DNA of 64,000 nucleotides from Massilia rubra. GTDB lineage: Bacteria > Pseudomonadota > Gammaproteobacteria > Burkholderiales > Burkholderiaceae_D. This document shows positions 1-8,468 of the stretch, piece after piece. Positions within the stretch are counted from its first letter, which is position 1; the number at the start of each line of letters is the position of its first letter. The stretch is from assembly GCF_011682065.1 (NCBI RefSeq), contig NZ_VUYU01000027.1:29622-93621 (forward strand), given 5' to 3'. A model generated the notes under the pieces. The model worked only from the letters and a program-made list of their open reading frames with translations, ran no database searches and was not told the DNA's origin. The position numbers and the translations under genes are program-made.

Positions 1-400
1 CGCCCAGCGCCAGCAGCGCGTAATGCAGCTGGCCCAGCGCCATTCCCGGCTGGTCGAGCAGGCGCGCCAGGCGCGCCGCGCTGTCGGGCGCATCGCCCTC
101 GCCGTAGGTACTGGCGATGAACAGGATGCGCGCCGCGCCGCGCAAGGTGGCTTCGTCAAGTTGCTCGACGCTGAGCGCGCGCGCCGACAGGCCGCCGGTG
201 CGCAGGGTCGCCACGGTATGCCCGGCCAGCGCTTCGCCGGTGCCGGTCTGGCTGGCGTAGGCCACCAGCCAGTCGGCATGCGCGCCGCCGCTGTCCTGGT
301 GCACCGCGCGCCGCGCGCGCAGCAGGGCCAGGCACATGCCCGCGTAAGCCGCGATAGCGGCGGCCGCGCCGCCCCAGCGGACCGGATCGACAGTCATCAT
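1..400 (-). CDS. flavodoxin-domain reductase (sulfite reductase flavoprotein-like), 5' part only
   Basis: The gene runs off the left edge of the window; 133 codons are visible. An N-terminal hydrophobic stretch (about residues 9-27) suggests a membrane anchor. It is followed by a flavodoxin-type FMN site: the phosphate-binding loop ASQTGTGEALA near residue 50 and the second loop ASTYGEGDAPDSA near residue 95. These are the FMN-domain hallmarks of CysJ/cytochrome P450 reductase-like diflavin proteins. By family knowledge an FAD/NAD(P)H domain should follow outside the window. The start ATG overlaps the ApbE stop codon by four bases (ATGA), which indicates translational coupling in the iron operon upstream. 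Likely role (inference): delivers NAD(P)H electrons to the PepSY membrane protein. Confidence 0.8.
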   Translation of the reverse strand, partial: MMTVDPVRWGGAAAAIAAYAGMCLALLRARRAVHQDSGGAHADWLVAYASQTGTGEALAGHTVATLRTGGLSARALSVEQLDEATLRGAARILFIASTYGEGDAPDSAARLARLLDQPGMALGQLHYALLALG

Positions 401-1407
401 TGCAGTAATTCCTGGTAGGCGCTGGAGACGACTTCACGCAGGCCGCCCTCATGGCGCAGCAAAAAGCGCGCGGCCAGCTTGCGGCGCTCGGCCAGCGCCA
501 GTCCCTCCTCGGGACCCATCACCGACAGCGCCGTCGAGAGGGCGTCGGCCGCCATGCATTCGGCATGCAGCACGGTGACCGACGCCACGTCGTTGCGGAT
601 TGGCGCGCCGGTGCGCGGATCGAGCGTGTGCGACGCACGCCGGCCGCCGTGTTCGAAGTAGCGCCGGTAGTCGCCCGAGGTGGCGATCGCCAGTCCGTGC
701 AGCGCCACCATGGTCGGCCCGGCGCCCTCGCCGGCGCCGGGCACGCCTTCGAGCGCGACCCACCACGGCTGGCCGTCGGCCTTGGTGCCGGCGCCGCGCA
801 GCTCGCCGCCGATCTCCACCAGATAGTGAAACAGTCCCTGCGCCTCGAGGCAGCGCGCCAGCAGGTCCACCGCGTAGCCCTTGGCCACCGACGACAGGTC
901 GATCTGCACGCCGCCCGCTTGCAGCGCGCGCCGGCTGGCGCGGTCCAGTTGCAGGCGCTGGCGGTCGGCGCGCGCCACGATGGCTTGAGTAGCCGCCGGC
1001 AGCGGTGCGTAGAAATTGGCTTCGTTGTAGCGCTGGCGCGCGCCGAAACCCCAGGCGTTGACCAAGGCGCCGGCGCACGGGTCGTAGGCGCCGCCGCTGT
1101 CCTCGGCCACTTCGAGCGCGTAACTGAGCACCGTGAAAAATGCATCCGGCAGGCGGTGCCAGTTGCCGGCCGGGGCGCTGTTGAAGCGGCTCAGGTTCGA
1201 GTCGCGTTCCCAGTGGCTCATTTGCGCCACCACCAGGTCGAGCTGGCGCTGCAAGGCTTCCAGCATGGCCGGGCGGGCGCCGGGCGGGGCCATCACCCGC
1301 GCCGACCAGGTGGTGCCCATGGTGGCGCCGCCCAGCTCATGGAGCACGCTGGTGCGCGGCGGCAGGGCCGGCGCGATGGCCAGCGGAACGAGAACGCGAC
1401 GTCGCAT
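397..1407 (-). CDS. apbE: FAD:protein FMN transferase (ApbE family)
   Basis: 336 aa. ApbE enzymes transfer FMN from FAD to a Thr or Ser in a target motif of exported flavoproteins. Family signatures are visible in order: TMGTTW at 29-34; DLSSVAKGYAVD around 170-181; VEIGGELRGAG near 197; ATSGDYRRYF at 242-251; HTLDPRTG at 260-267; and the metal-site segment ADALSTAL near 287-294. The N-terminus is only weakly hydrophobic, so export is not certain from sequence. Its start directly abuts the DUF4198 stop and its stop overlaps the flavoprotein start. Its likely substrate is encoded two genes upstream: the DUF2271 protein carries a flavinylation motif. Identification is firm; the substrate is an inference. 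Confidence 0.93.
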   Translation of the reverse strand: MRRRVLVPLAIAPALPPRTSVLHELGGATMGTTWSARVMAPPGARPAMLEALQRQLDLVVAQMSHWERDSNLSRFNSAPAGNWHRLPDAFFTVLSYALEVAEDSGGAYDPCAGALVNAWGFGARQRYNEANFYAPLPAATQAIVARADRQRLQLDRASRRALQAGGVQIDLSSVAKGYAVDLLARCLEAQGLFHYLVEIGGELRGAGTKADGQPWWVALEGVPGAGEGAGPTMVALHGLAIATSGDYRRYFEHGGRRASHTLDPRTGAPIRNDVASVTVLHAECMAADALSTALSVMGPEEGLALAERRKLAARFLLRHEGGLREVVSSAYQELLQ

Positions 1408-2241
1408 TTACTCGGGCAGTACTTCGAGCGTGGCGGCGTAGCTGTAGCGACGCGTCACGACCGGGGCGTCGGGTGCCGCCGGGCCTTTCGGCTGGGCTGC
1501 CGGAAAGCCCGCGTTGAGCCAGTACATGCCGGGCGCCGGCAAGGTCACCGCCACCTCGCCTTTGGCGTCGGTCTCCAGGCGCACTTCACCGAGCACGCCG
1601 CGATAGCGCACGCCGCCCGGAATCAGGCTGAAGGCGAACTTCGGCAGCGGCTTGCCATCGAGCTGGAAGCGCCACCTGGCCGTTTCGCCGGCGCGCAGGT
1701 CGGTCGGATTGGTCAGCGGGATCATCTCCAGCCCCACGCCGCTCGGTTTCAAGGCGCCGTCGCTGGTCTTGTTGGCGCTGACAAAAGTCTCGAGGCGCTG
1801 GTGGGCGTAGGTGGTTTTCAGTTCGGGCGCATCGGCCGGGACTTCCTTGGCGAAGGCCTCTTCGCTGCCACGGAAACGCTTGGTCTCGCCAGCCTTGTCC
1901 TTGTAGCTGGCCATCACGTTGCGGCTGACGATGCTGATCTTGTAGGTGCCGTTCTTGGCCATTTTCAGGTCGAAGGTGCTGCGCTGCTTGCCCATGTAGC
2001 CGGCCGGCGCCGGCGTGACCACGCCATCCGGATCGGTGACGGTGGCCGCGTCGAGCTTGAGGGCGACGTGGTCCACATCGAACAGGCCTTCCGAAATGGC
2101 GCCGTCGATGGTCACCCACGGCTCTTTTGACTCGACCATGGTCGACTGCGGATACAGCCAGCCACGGTGGGCGGAGGCGCTCAGGGAGACGGCGGCCAGG
2201 GTCAGCGCGAGCAGGGTCTTTTTCATCATGGTGTTGGTCAT
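1408..2241 (-). CDS. DUF4198 domain-containing periplasmic protein
   Basis: 277 aa with a clear Sec signal peptide (MMKKTLLALTLAAVSLSASA) and a mature protein starting near HRGWLYPQ, as is typical of DUF4198 (NikM-like) proteins. The remainder looks like beta-sandwich periplasmic domains. Function is unproven; members often sit beside metal-uptake genes. Start choice: the frame is open to a GTG at 2250, but the ATG at 2241 has a weak purine-rich region upstream and leaves a normal gap after the DUF2271 stop; ATGs at 2229 and 2226 are also possible. It is part of the PepSY-DUF2271-DUF4198-ApbE-flavoprotein operon behind the Fur box. Confidence 0.85.
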   Translation of the reverse strand: MTNTMMKKTLLALTLAAVSLSASAHRGWLYPQSTMVESKEPWVTIDGAISEGLFDVDHVALKLDAATVTDPDGVVTPAPAGYMGKQRSTFDLKMAKNGTYKISIVSRNVMASYKDKAGETKRFRGSEEAFAKEVPADAPELKTTYAHQRLETFVSANKTSDGALKPSGVGLEMIPLTNPTDLRAGETARWRFQLDGKPLPKFAFSLIPGGVRYRGVLGEVRLETDAKGEVAVTLPAPGMYWLNAGFPAAQPKGPAAPDAPVVTRRYSYAATLEVLPE

Positions 2242-2250
2242 TGTCTTCAC

Positions 2251-2766
2251 TTAAGGGGTGATCTGGAGGGAAACCGCGCCAAGTTCTTCCTTGCCGCGCG
2301 CGCTGAAGGTTTGCTTGCCCTTGAGCGGCAAGGTGAAGGGAACGCGCACCAGTTCGCGCCCGCCCGATTCGCGCGCCGCTTCGATCACCAGCTTGTAGTC
2401 GCCGGCCGGCAGCTTGTCGATGCCGGTGCGGGCCGGGCCGAAGCTGATGGTCTGCTCGCCGGCCGAGCGCGTGGCGCCGCTCACGCCGTCCATCGGCAAT
2501 TCCACATCGCGCCCGGCCTTGCGCCACCAGGTGCGCAAGTCCTTGACCCACTTGGTGCCGGCGTTGTCTTTCTTCTTGACGTCGTACAGCACCGACAGGT
2601 TGGCCGCCACGCTCTGGTCGGCGCGCTCGAGCCACATGGCCACGTACGGGCGGTGGTATTCGGCCACGTTCAGTTGCGGGATCTCGAACTTGACGGCGAG
2701 ATCGGCGCCGACGGCCCAGCTGCTCAGCATGGGAAGGGTAAGGGCAAGCGTGTGCTGTAGTTTCAT
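2251..2766 (-). CDS. DUF2271 protein, predicted ApbE-flavinylated periplasmic carrier
   Basis: 171 aa with an N-terminal signal peptide (about residues 1-21, ending AVGA). The body matches the DUF2271 pattern (VKFEIPQL, YHRPYVAMWLE, WWRKAGR). At residues 93-99 it reads DGVSGAT, which fits the D-x-x-(S/T)-G-A-(T/S) consensus of proteins that receive covalent FMN from ApbE; T99 would be the attachment residue. An apbE gene lies two genes downstream in the same operon. I infer that this is the periplasmic FMN-carrying electron carrier of the system. The family assignment is confident; flavinylation is predicted. Confidence 0.87.
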   Translation of the reverse strand: MKLQHTLALTLPMLSSWAVGADLAVKFEIPQLNVAEYHRPYVAMWLERADQSVAANLSVLYDVKKKDNAGTKWVKDLRTWWRKAGRDVELPMDGVSGATRSAGEQTISFGPARTGIDKLPAGDYKLVIEAARESGGRELVRVPFTLPLKGKQTFSARGKEELGAVSLQITP

Positions 2767-2800
2767 GGGTGGCGGATGTAGTGGGTAGTTGGTAAGTGGA

Positions 2801-3439
2801 TTAGTGGGTAAACAAAAGGGCCAGCAAGAGCGGCAGCAGGATGCCCGCGCCGATCACCGGCCAGGTGGACGGGCGGTTGGCGGCGTGCAGTTTCATGATC
2901 AAAAAACCGGTCAGCGAAAACACCACGCAGGCCACCGCGAAAATATCGATGAACCAGCCCCACACCGGACCGGCGTTGCGGCCCTTGTGCAGGTCGTTGA
3001 GCCAGGACACCATGCCGCGATCGGTCTTTTCGAATTCGGCGGCGCCATCGACGGCGATGCGCAGCCAGGCGTCGCCGCCCGGTCGCGGCAGGGCCACATA
3101 CGCGTCTTCCTCGGTCCATTCGGCGTCGTTGGCGCCGAGGTCCAGGCCGAACTCGCGCTCGGCCCAGCCGGCTACGCGCGGGGGCAGGGGGGCACGGGCG
3201 TCGGCGTGCCGGCTGGCCGCCTGCTCCAGGTCGCGCCGCAGCGGCGCCGGCAGGGTCGCCTTGCGCTTGGTTACGGCCGGCTTGGCTTCGATCTGGGTCG
3301 CATGGTTGAGCGTGATGCCGGTGATGCTGAATAACAGCATGCCCATCAGGCACAAGGCCGAGCTGATCCAGTGCCAGCGGTGCAGGTTCTTGAGCCAGGC
3401 GGCGCGGCTGGCGCTGGGGAGCGTGGCGGGGGTGGGCAT
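2801..3439 (-). CDS. PepSY-associated transmembrane protein
   Basis: 212 aa inner-membrane protein. The first membrane helix is at about 25-45 after a basic/aromatic segment (WLKNLHRWHW). A periplasmic PepSY-like domain of roughly 110 residues follows, then two more helices near 162-182 and 193-210. Histidines H20, H23 and H46 flank helix 1 and could serve as heme or metal ligands. The arrangement matches the short PepSY_TM proteins linked to ferric-siderophore reduction. It is the first gene of the operon and its ATG lies just downstream of a Fur box. Likely role (inference): passes electrons across the membrane to the flavinylated DUF2271 protein. Confidence 0.85.
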   Translation of the reverse strand: MPTPATLPSASRAAWLKNLHRWHWISSALCLMGMLLFSITGITLNHATQIEAKPAVTKRKATLPAPLRRDLEQAASRHADARAPLPPRVAGWAEREFGLDLGANDAEWTEEDAYVALPRPGGDAWLRIAVDGAAEFEKTDRGMVSWLNDLHKGRNAGPVWGWFIDIFAVACVVFSLTGFLIMKLHAANRPSTWPVIGAGILLPLLLALLFTH

Positions 3440-3461
3440 CGGGTGCTTCCGTCAACTAAAC

Positions 3462-3486
3462 GCAAATGATAACTATTATCATTTGC
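3462..3486. promoter_or_regulatory. Fur box (iron-responsive operator)
   Basis: A 25-bp near-perfect palindrome. The arms GCAAATGATA and TATCATTTGC are exact inverted copies around ACTAT, with one mismatched pair next to the central base. The ATGATAA/TTATCAT core fits the overlapping 7-1-7 pattern of Fur sites. It lies 23 bp upstream of the PepSY ATG on the minus strand, so iron-Fur repression of that operon is the natural reading. It is distant (about 200 bp) from the sucA promoter. Confidence 0.85.
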
Positions 3487-3608
3487 GCGGTCAATGACCA
3501 CAATGGACATTTACAATACGCAACAATCGCTTGTTTTCAATCACATCGGACCGATATGGTCCCTGAGCTGGCGCAAGAAAGCGCGCGCTTAACGATCCAT
3601 AAACTTGT

Positions 3609-3634
3609 GCAATGTCACTAATTTGCGACATTGC
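3609..3634. promoter_or_regulatory. inverted repeat upstream of the sucA promoter, candidate operator
   Basis: Arms GCAATGTC and GACATTGC form a perfect 8-bp inverted repeat around a 10-nt AT-rich spacer, ending about 47 bp before the proposed -35 of sucA. Centre-to-centre spacing of about 18 bp suits a dimeric regulator. The 3440-3860 interval is otherwise AT-rich leader with no credible gene. The regulator is unknown. Confidence 0.4.
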
Positions 3635-3680
3635 GGTGGTTTTGTTATCGCCCAAGACAAAAAGATGATTGGCAACTTTT

Positions 3681-3708
3681 TTCGCAAGGTGGAATGTTAG
3701 GCTACAAT
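3681..3708 (+). promoter_or_regulatory. candidate sigma70 promoter of the suc operon
   Basis: TTCGCA (3681-3686), 16-bp spacer, TACAAT (3703-3708). This would give a leader of roughly 145 nt before the sucA ATG. The -10 is good and the -35 is moderate. Confidence 0.45.
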
Positions 3709-3860
3709 ACGCGTGCTATTCTTCCGACGTCGTAAGAATGCTGCGAGCTTTACAAGTCCTTCCCCACAACTTGATGTGCAATCCGCTAACCGGTCAGGCC
3801 GTGTCGCGGAAGGTTAGATTAACCCGCCAAACTCGCGAAGCGCGAAGAAAGGTGAGCAAG

Positions 3861-6716
3861 ATGATGCAAGACCAAACCGCGAACTCCTATTTGTTCGGTG
3901 GTAACGCGCCGTACGTTGAAGAGCTGTACGAGGCTTATCTCGACAACCCAGGCTCGGTGCCAGACAACTGGCGCGCCTATTTCGACTCCATGCAGAACGT
4001 CCCTGCGGTCGACGGCTCCAACAAACCCGACGTAGCCCACGCTTCCGTCATCGCCTCGTTCGCCGAGCGCGCCAAGGCAGGCCCGATCCGTGTCGTGACC
4101 GCGTCCAGCGACGCCGAAATGGGGCGCAAGCGCGTCGCCGTCACCCAGCTGATCGCCGCTTACCGCTATCTCGGCTCGCAGTGGGCCAACCTGGACCCGC
4201 TGCAGCGCCAGGAACGCCCGATGATTCCGGAACTCGATCCGGCGTTCTACGGTTTCACCGATGCCGACATGGACATCGTCTTCAACATCAGCAATACCTA
4301 CTTCGGCCCTGAGACCGCATCCCTGCGCGACCTGCTGAACTTCCTGCGCGATACCTACTGCCGTTCGATCGGCGCCGAATTCATGTACATCGGCGATCCG
4401 GCGGAAAAGCGCTGGCTGCAGGAGAAACTCGAAGCGATCCGCTCGACCCCGAACTTCACGGCCGAGAAAAAAGCCCACATCCTCGAGCGCCTCACCGCCG
4501 CCGAAGGCCTGGAGCGCTACCTGCACACCAAGTACGTCGGCGCCAAGCGCTTTTCGCTGGAAGGCTCCGAGTCCTTCATCGCCTCGATCGACGAAACCAT
4601 CCAGCGCGCCGGTGAAAAAGGCGTGCAGGAGATCGTCATCGGCATGGCCCACCGCGGCCGCCTGAACGTCCTGGTCAACACCCTGGGCAAGTCGCCGCAG
4701 GAACTGTTCGAAGAATTCGAAGGCAAGCACGGCGACGACCTGCCGTCGGGCGACGTCAAGTACCACCAGGGTTTTTCGAGCGACATCTCGACCGCCGGCG
4801 GTCCTGTCCACCTGTCGCTGGCCTTTAACCCATCGCACCTCGAGATCGTCAACCCGGTCGTCGAAGGCTCGGTCAAGGCGCGCATGGAGCGTCGCGGCGA
4901 CAAGGATGGCGCGCAAGTGCTGCCGATCCTGGTCCACGGCGACGCCGCATTCGCCGGCCAGGGCGTGGTCATGGAAACGCTGAACCTTGCGCAAACCCGC
5001 GGCTACGGCACGGGCGGCACGGTGCACATCGTGATCAACAACCAGATCGGTTTCACCACGTCCGACCCGCGCGATGCGCGTTCGACCCTGTACTGCTCGG
5101 ACGTGGTCAAGATGATCGAAGCGCCGGTCCTGCACGTGAACGGCGACGACCCTGAAGCGGTCGTGCTGGCGACGCAAATCGCGCTCGACTACCGCGTCCA
5201 GTTCAAGAAAGACGTCGTTGTCGACATCATCTGCTACCGCAAGCTCGGTCACAACGAACAAGACACCCCGGCGCTGACCCAGCCGCTGATGTACAAGAAA
5301 ATCGGCCAGCATCCGGGCACCCGCAAGCTGTACGCGGACAAGCTGATCGCCCAGGGCACCCTGGCGGCCGACGGCGGCGACAAAATGGTCTCGGCCTACC
5401 GCGACGCCATGGACGCCGGCAAGCACACGATCGATCCGGTCATCTCGAACTTCAAGAACAAGTACGCGGTCGACTGGCTGCCGTTCCTGAACCGTAAATG
5501 GACCGACAGCGCCGACACCGCCGTGCCGATGACGGAACTCAAACGCCTGGCGACCCGCATCACCACCCTGCCAGAAAACTTCAAGGTCCACTCGCTGGTC
5601 GAAAAAGTGCTGGCCGACCGCGCCTCCATGGGCCGTGGTGAACTGAACCTGGACTGGGGCATGGGCGAGCATCTCGCGTACGCTTCGCTGGTGTCGTCCG
5701 GCTACGCCATCCGCCTGTCGGGCCAGGATGCCGGGCGCGGTACCTTTACCCACCGTCACGCCGTGCTGCACGACCAGAACCGCGAGCGTTGGGATGCGGG
5801 CACTTATGTCCCCCTGTGCAATGTGTCGGAAGGCCAGGCGCCGTTCGTGGTCATCGACTCGGTGCTGTCGGAAGAAGCCGTGCTCGCTTTCGAATACGGT
5901 TACTCGACCGCCGAACCGAACACCCTGACCATCTGGGAAGCCCAGTTCGGCGACTTCGCCAACGGCGCCCAGGTCGTGATCGACCAGTTTATCGCGTCGG
6001 GCGAAGTCAAATGGGGCCGCGCGTCGGGCCTCGTGATGATGCTGCCGCACGGTTACGAAGGCCAGGGTCCGGAGCACTCGTCGGCGCGTCCTGAACGCTT
6101 CCTGCAGCTGTGCGCGGACAACAATATGCAAGTCGTGCAGCCAACCACGGGCTCGCAGATTTTCCACCTGCTGCGTCGCCAGATGGTGCGCCAGTTCCGC
6201 AAGCCGCTGGTCATCCTGACGCCGAAGTCGCTGTTGCGTAACAAGGACGCCAGCTCGCCGCTGACCGAATTGGCCAAGGGCGTCTTCCACACCGTGATCG
6301 GTGAAGTCGACGAGAAAATCGACGCCAAGAAGGTCAAGCGCGTGATCGCCTGCTCGGGCAAGGTCTACTACGACCTGGTCAACAGCCGCAAAACGCGCAA
6401 CCAGCTCGATACCGCCATCATCCGTGTCGAACAGCTGTATCCGTTCCCGCACAAGTCGTTCGCGGCTGAACTCAAAAAGTTCCCGAACGCGACCGAAGTG
6501 GTGTGGACCCAGGATGAGCCGCAGAATCAGGGACCGTGGTTCCAGATCCAGCACAACATTTTCGAGAGCCTCGAATCGGGCCAGCGCCTCGCGTATGCAG
6601 GTCGTCCGGCTTCGGCGTCGCCTGCCGTCGGTTATGGCGACAAGCACAATGCGCAGCAGAAGGAATTGCTGGAAACGGCATTCTCGAAGCTCAAGGGTTT
6701 CATCCTGACCAAATAA
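3861..6716 (+). CDS. sucA: 2-oxoglutarate dehydrogenase E1 component
   Basis: 951 aa, the normal length for proteobacterial SucA. This thiamine-diphosphate enzyme decarboxylates 2-oxoglutarate and transfers the succinyl group to the lipoyl arm of SucB. The start is typical (MMQDQTANSYLFGGNAPYVEELY). Family landmarks include IGMAHRGRLNVL, GDAAFAGQGVV, CYRKLGHNEQD and the transketolase-like C-terminal half (LPHGYEGQGPEHSSARPERF). The reading frame is open upstream to a TTG at 3669, but that stretch holds the promoter and is not conserved-looking; the ATG at 3861 has a Shine-Dalgarno AAAGGTG seven bases away. It is first in the operon with sucB and lpdA. Confidence 0.98.
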   Translation: MMQDQTANSYLFGGNAPYVEELYEAYLDNPGSVPDNWRAYFDSMQNVPAVDGSNKPDVAHASVIASFAERAKAGPIRVVTASSDAEMGRKRVAVTQLIAAYRYLGSQWANLDPLQRQERPMIPELDPAFYGFTDADMDIVFNISNTYFGPETASLRDLLNFLRDTYCRSIGAEFMYIGDPAEKRWLQEKLEAIRSTPNFTAEKKAHILERLTAAEGLERYLHTKYVGAKRFSLEGSESFIASIDETIQRAGEKGVQEIVIGMAHRGRLNVLVNTLGKSPQELFEEFEGKHGDDLPSGDVKYHQGFSSDISTAGGPVHLSLAFNPSHLEIVNPVVEGSVKARMERRGDKDGAQVLPILVHGDAAFAGQGVVMETLNLAQTRGYGTGGTVHIVINNQIGFTTSDPRDARSTLYCSDVVKMIEAPVLHVNGDDPEAVVLATQIALDYRVQFKKDVVVDIICYRKLGHNEQDTPALTQPLMYKKIGQHPGTRKLYADKLIAQGTLAADGGDKMVSAYRDAMDAGKHTIDPVISNFKNKYAVDWLPFLNRKWTDSADTAVPMTELKRLATRITTLPENFKVHSLVEKVLADRASMGRGELNLDWGMGEHLAYASLVSSGYAIRLSGQDAGRGTFTHRHAVLHDQNRERWDAGTYVPLCNVSEGQAPFVVIDSVLSEEAVLAFEYGYSTAEPNTLTIWEAQFGDFANGAQVVIDQFIASGEVKWGRASGLVMMLPHGYEGQGPEHSSARPERFLQLCADNNMQVVQPTTGSQIFHLLRRQMVRQFRKPLVILTPKSLLRNKDASSPLTELAKGVFHTVIGEVDEKIDAKKVKRVIACSGKVYYDLVNSRKTRNQLDTAIIRVEQLYPFPHKSFAAELKKFPNATEVVWTQDEPQNQGPWFQIQHNIFESLESGQRLAYAGRPASASPAVGYGDKHNAQQKELLETAFSKLKGFILTK

Positions 6717-6784
6717 TCACCACGCCCCGCCGCGTCGATCACCCCCCGGCGGGGCGCTGCTAAAAACAATACACGGAGTTTTAC

Positions 6785-8056
6785 ATGGCACAAATTGAAG
6801 TCAAAGTCCCAGTTCTGTCGGAATCGGTAGCGGAAGCGACCCTGCTGTCGTGGCACAAAAAAGTCGGCGAGCCAGTTGCGCGCGACGAAAACATGATCGA
6901 CATCGAGACCGACAAGGTCGTCCTCGAACTGCCTGCGCCGAACGCCGGCATCATCACCCAGATTCTCAAGGCCGACGGCGCGACCGTCGTCGCCGGCGAA
7001 ATCATCGCCATCATCGACACCGAAGCGTCGGCACAAGTGAGCCCGCTGCAGATCTCCAGCGCCCCTGTGCAAGCCGCGCCTGCCGCCGCCGATCCGGTTG
7101 CCGCAGCGATCAACGCGATCGCATCGAAATCGAACGTCGCCATGCCGGCCGCCGCCAAGCTGCTGGCCGATAACAACCTGACCACCTCCGACGTGGCCGG
7201 CAGCGGCCGCGATGGCCGCGTGACCAAGGGCGACGTCCTTGGCGCGGTAGCGGGCGGCGTCAAGCCAGCCGCTCCGGCACCAATGGCAGCACCTGCCGCG
7301 CCGGCCAAGGCCCCGCTGCAGCAGATCGCAGCGCCTGCCGCCGCCAACCTGGGCGATCGTCCGGAAGAGCGCGTGCCGATGAGCCGCCTGCGCGCCCGTA
7401 TCGCCGAGCGCCTGGTGATGTCGCAGTCGACCAACGCCATCCTGACCACGTTCAATGAAGTGAACATGCAGCCGGTGATCGACCTGCGCAACAAGTACAA
7501 GGACAAGTTCGAGAAAGAGCACGGCGTCAAGCTGGGCTTCATGTCCTTCTTCGTCAAGGCCGCTGTCGCCGCGCTGAAAAAGTACCCGATCATCAATGCC
7601 TCGGTCGACGGTAACGACATCGTCTACCACGGCTACTTCGACATCGGCATCGCGGTCGGTTCGCCACGCGGCCTGGTGGTGCCGATCCTGCGCAACGCCG
7701 ACCAGATGTCGATCGCCGAAATCGAAAAGAAAATCGGTGAATTCGGCCAGAAAGCCAAGGAAGGCAAGCTGACCCTGGACGACCTGACCGGCGGTACCTT
7801 CTCGATCTCGAACGGCGGCACCTTCGGTTCGATGCTGTCGACCCCGATCATCAACCCGCCGCAGTCGGCCATCCTGGGCGTGCACGCGACCAAGGACCGC
7901 GCCGTCGTCGAAAACGGACTCGTTGTGGTGCGTCCGATGAACTACCTGGCGATGTCGTACGATCACCGCATCATCGACGGCCGCGAAGCCGTCCTGGGCC
8001 TGGTCACGATGAAGGAAACGCTGGAAGATCCGGCGCGTTTGCTGCTGGACCTGTAA
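6785..8056 (+). CDS. sucB: 2-oxoglutarate dehydrogenase E2, dihydrolipoyllysine-residue succinyltransferase
   Basis: 423 aa with the standard E2 order. A single lipoyl domain comes first, with the lipoylated lysine in IETDKVV (K44). An Ala/Pro linker follows, then the E1/E3-binding domain around 118-155 ([12 protein letters not shown]...[11 protein letters not shown]), a second Ala/Pro linker, and the catalytic domain with SYDHRIIDG (H394, D398). A compact ribosome site (ACACGGAG) precedes the ATG. The 68-bp gap after sucA contains a GC-rich inverted repeat (CGCCCCGCCG... CGGCGGGGCG) that could attenuate transcription or stabilise the upstream RNA. Confidence 0.98.
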   Translation: MAQIEVKVPVLSESVAEATLLSWHKKVGEPVARDENMIDIETDKVVLELPAPNAGIITQILKADGATVVAGEIIAIIDTEASAQVSPLQISSAPVQAAPAAADPVAAAINAIASKSNVAMPAAAKLLADNNLTTSDVAGSGRDGRVTKGDVLGAVAGGVKPAAPAPMAAPAAPAKAPLQQIAAPAAANLGDRPEERVPMSRLRARIAERLVMSQSTNAILTTFNEVNMQPVIDLRNKYKDKFEKEHGVKLGFMSFFVKAAVAALKKYPIINASVDGNDIVYHGYFDIGIAVGSPRGLVVPILRNADQMSIAEIEKKIGEFGQKAKEGKLTLDDLTGGTFSISNGGTFGSMLSTPIINPPQSAILGVHATKDRAVVENGLVVVRPMNYLAMSYDHRIIDGREAVLGLVTMKETLEDPARLLLDL

Positions 8057-8116
8057 GCCCGAAGCGTGCGCTCGCTTGCAGAGCGTGCTTCGCCCTTGTT
8101 TTGGATGGGTGGATAA

Positions 8117-8452
8117 TTGAATATCTCCGACGAAATCAAGCGTTTGCACGAACTGCATCAAGCCGGCGCGCTCTCCGACGCCGAATTTTCACAGGCCAAG
8201 GCACGCCTGCTGGCCGAGCAAGAGCGGGCCAGCCTTGGCCCCGGTCCCGGCAACGGCGACCTCGCCAGCGAGTTCTCGCGCCTGCGCCGCACCCGCGGCG
8301 ACCGCTGGATCTCGGGCGTGTGCGGCGGCCTGGCCAGGGTATCGGGCATGGATGCCTGGGTATGGCGGCTGGTGTTTACGGTCTTTACCCTGTACTTCCT
8401 GCTTGGCCTGCTGATCTACCTGCTGATGTGGGTATTCGTACCAGAAGAATAA
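8117..8452 (+). CDS. PspC-domain membrane protein with N-terminal SHOCT-like segment
   Basis: 111 aa. The N-terminus ([28 protein letters not shown]) is a short SHOCT-type helical hairpin. The C-terminal half carries the PspC pattern ([27 protein letters not shown]) and ends in a membrane helix and VFVPEE. PspC proteins sense or buffer envelope stress in the phage-shock response. No pspA or pspF gene is visible nearby. The start is TTG; no in-frame ATG precedes the conserved region. It sits between sucB and lpdA in the same orientation, 16 bp before lpdA, so it is probably co-transcribed with TCA genes to which it has no obvious functional tie. Confidence 0.85.
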   Translation: MNISDEIKRLHELHQAGALSDAEFSQAKARLLAEQERASLGPGPGNGDLASEFSRLRRTRGDRWISGVCGGLARVSGMDAWVWRLVFTVFTLYFLLGLLIYLLMWVFVPEE

Positions 8453-8468
8453 ATCAAGGGAATCAATA

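Noticed and set aside
3669..3860. 64-residue N-terminal extension of SucA from a TTG
   Set aside because: The stretch contains the likely promoter and is not SucA-like; ATG 3861 has a good ribosome site and the family-typical start.
3819..6647. Long minus-strand open frame opposite sucA
   Set aside because: The plus strand encodes an unmistakable full-length SucA; the antisense frame has no recognisable motif.
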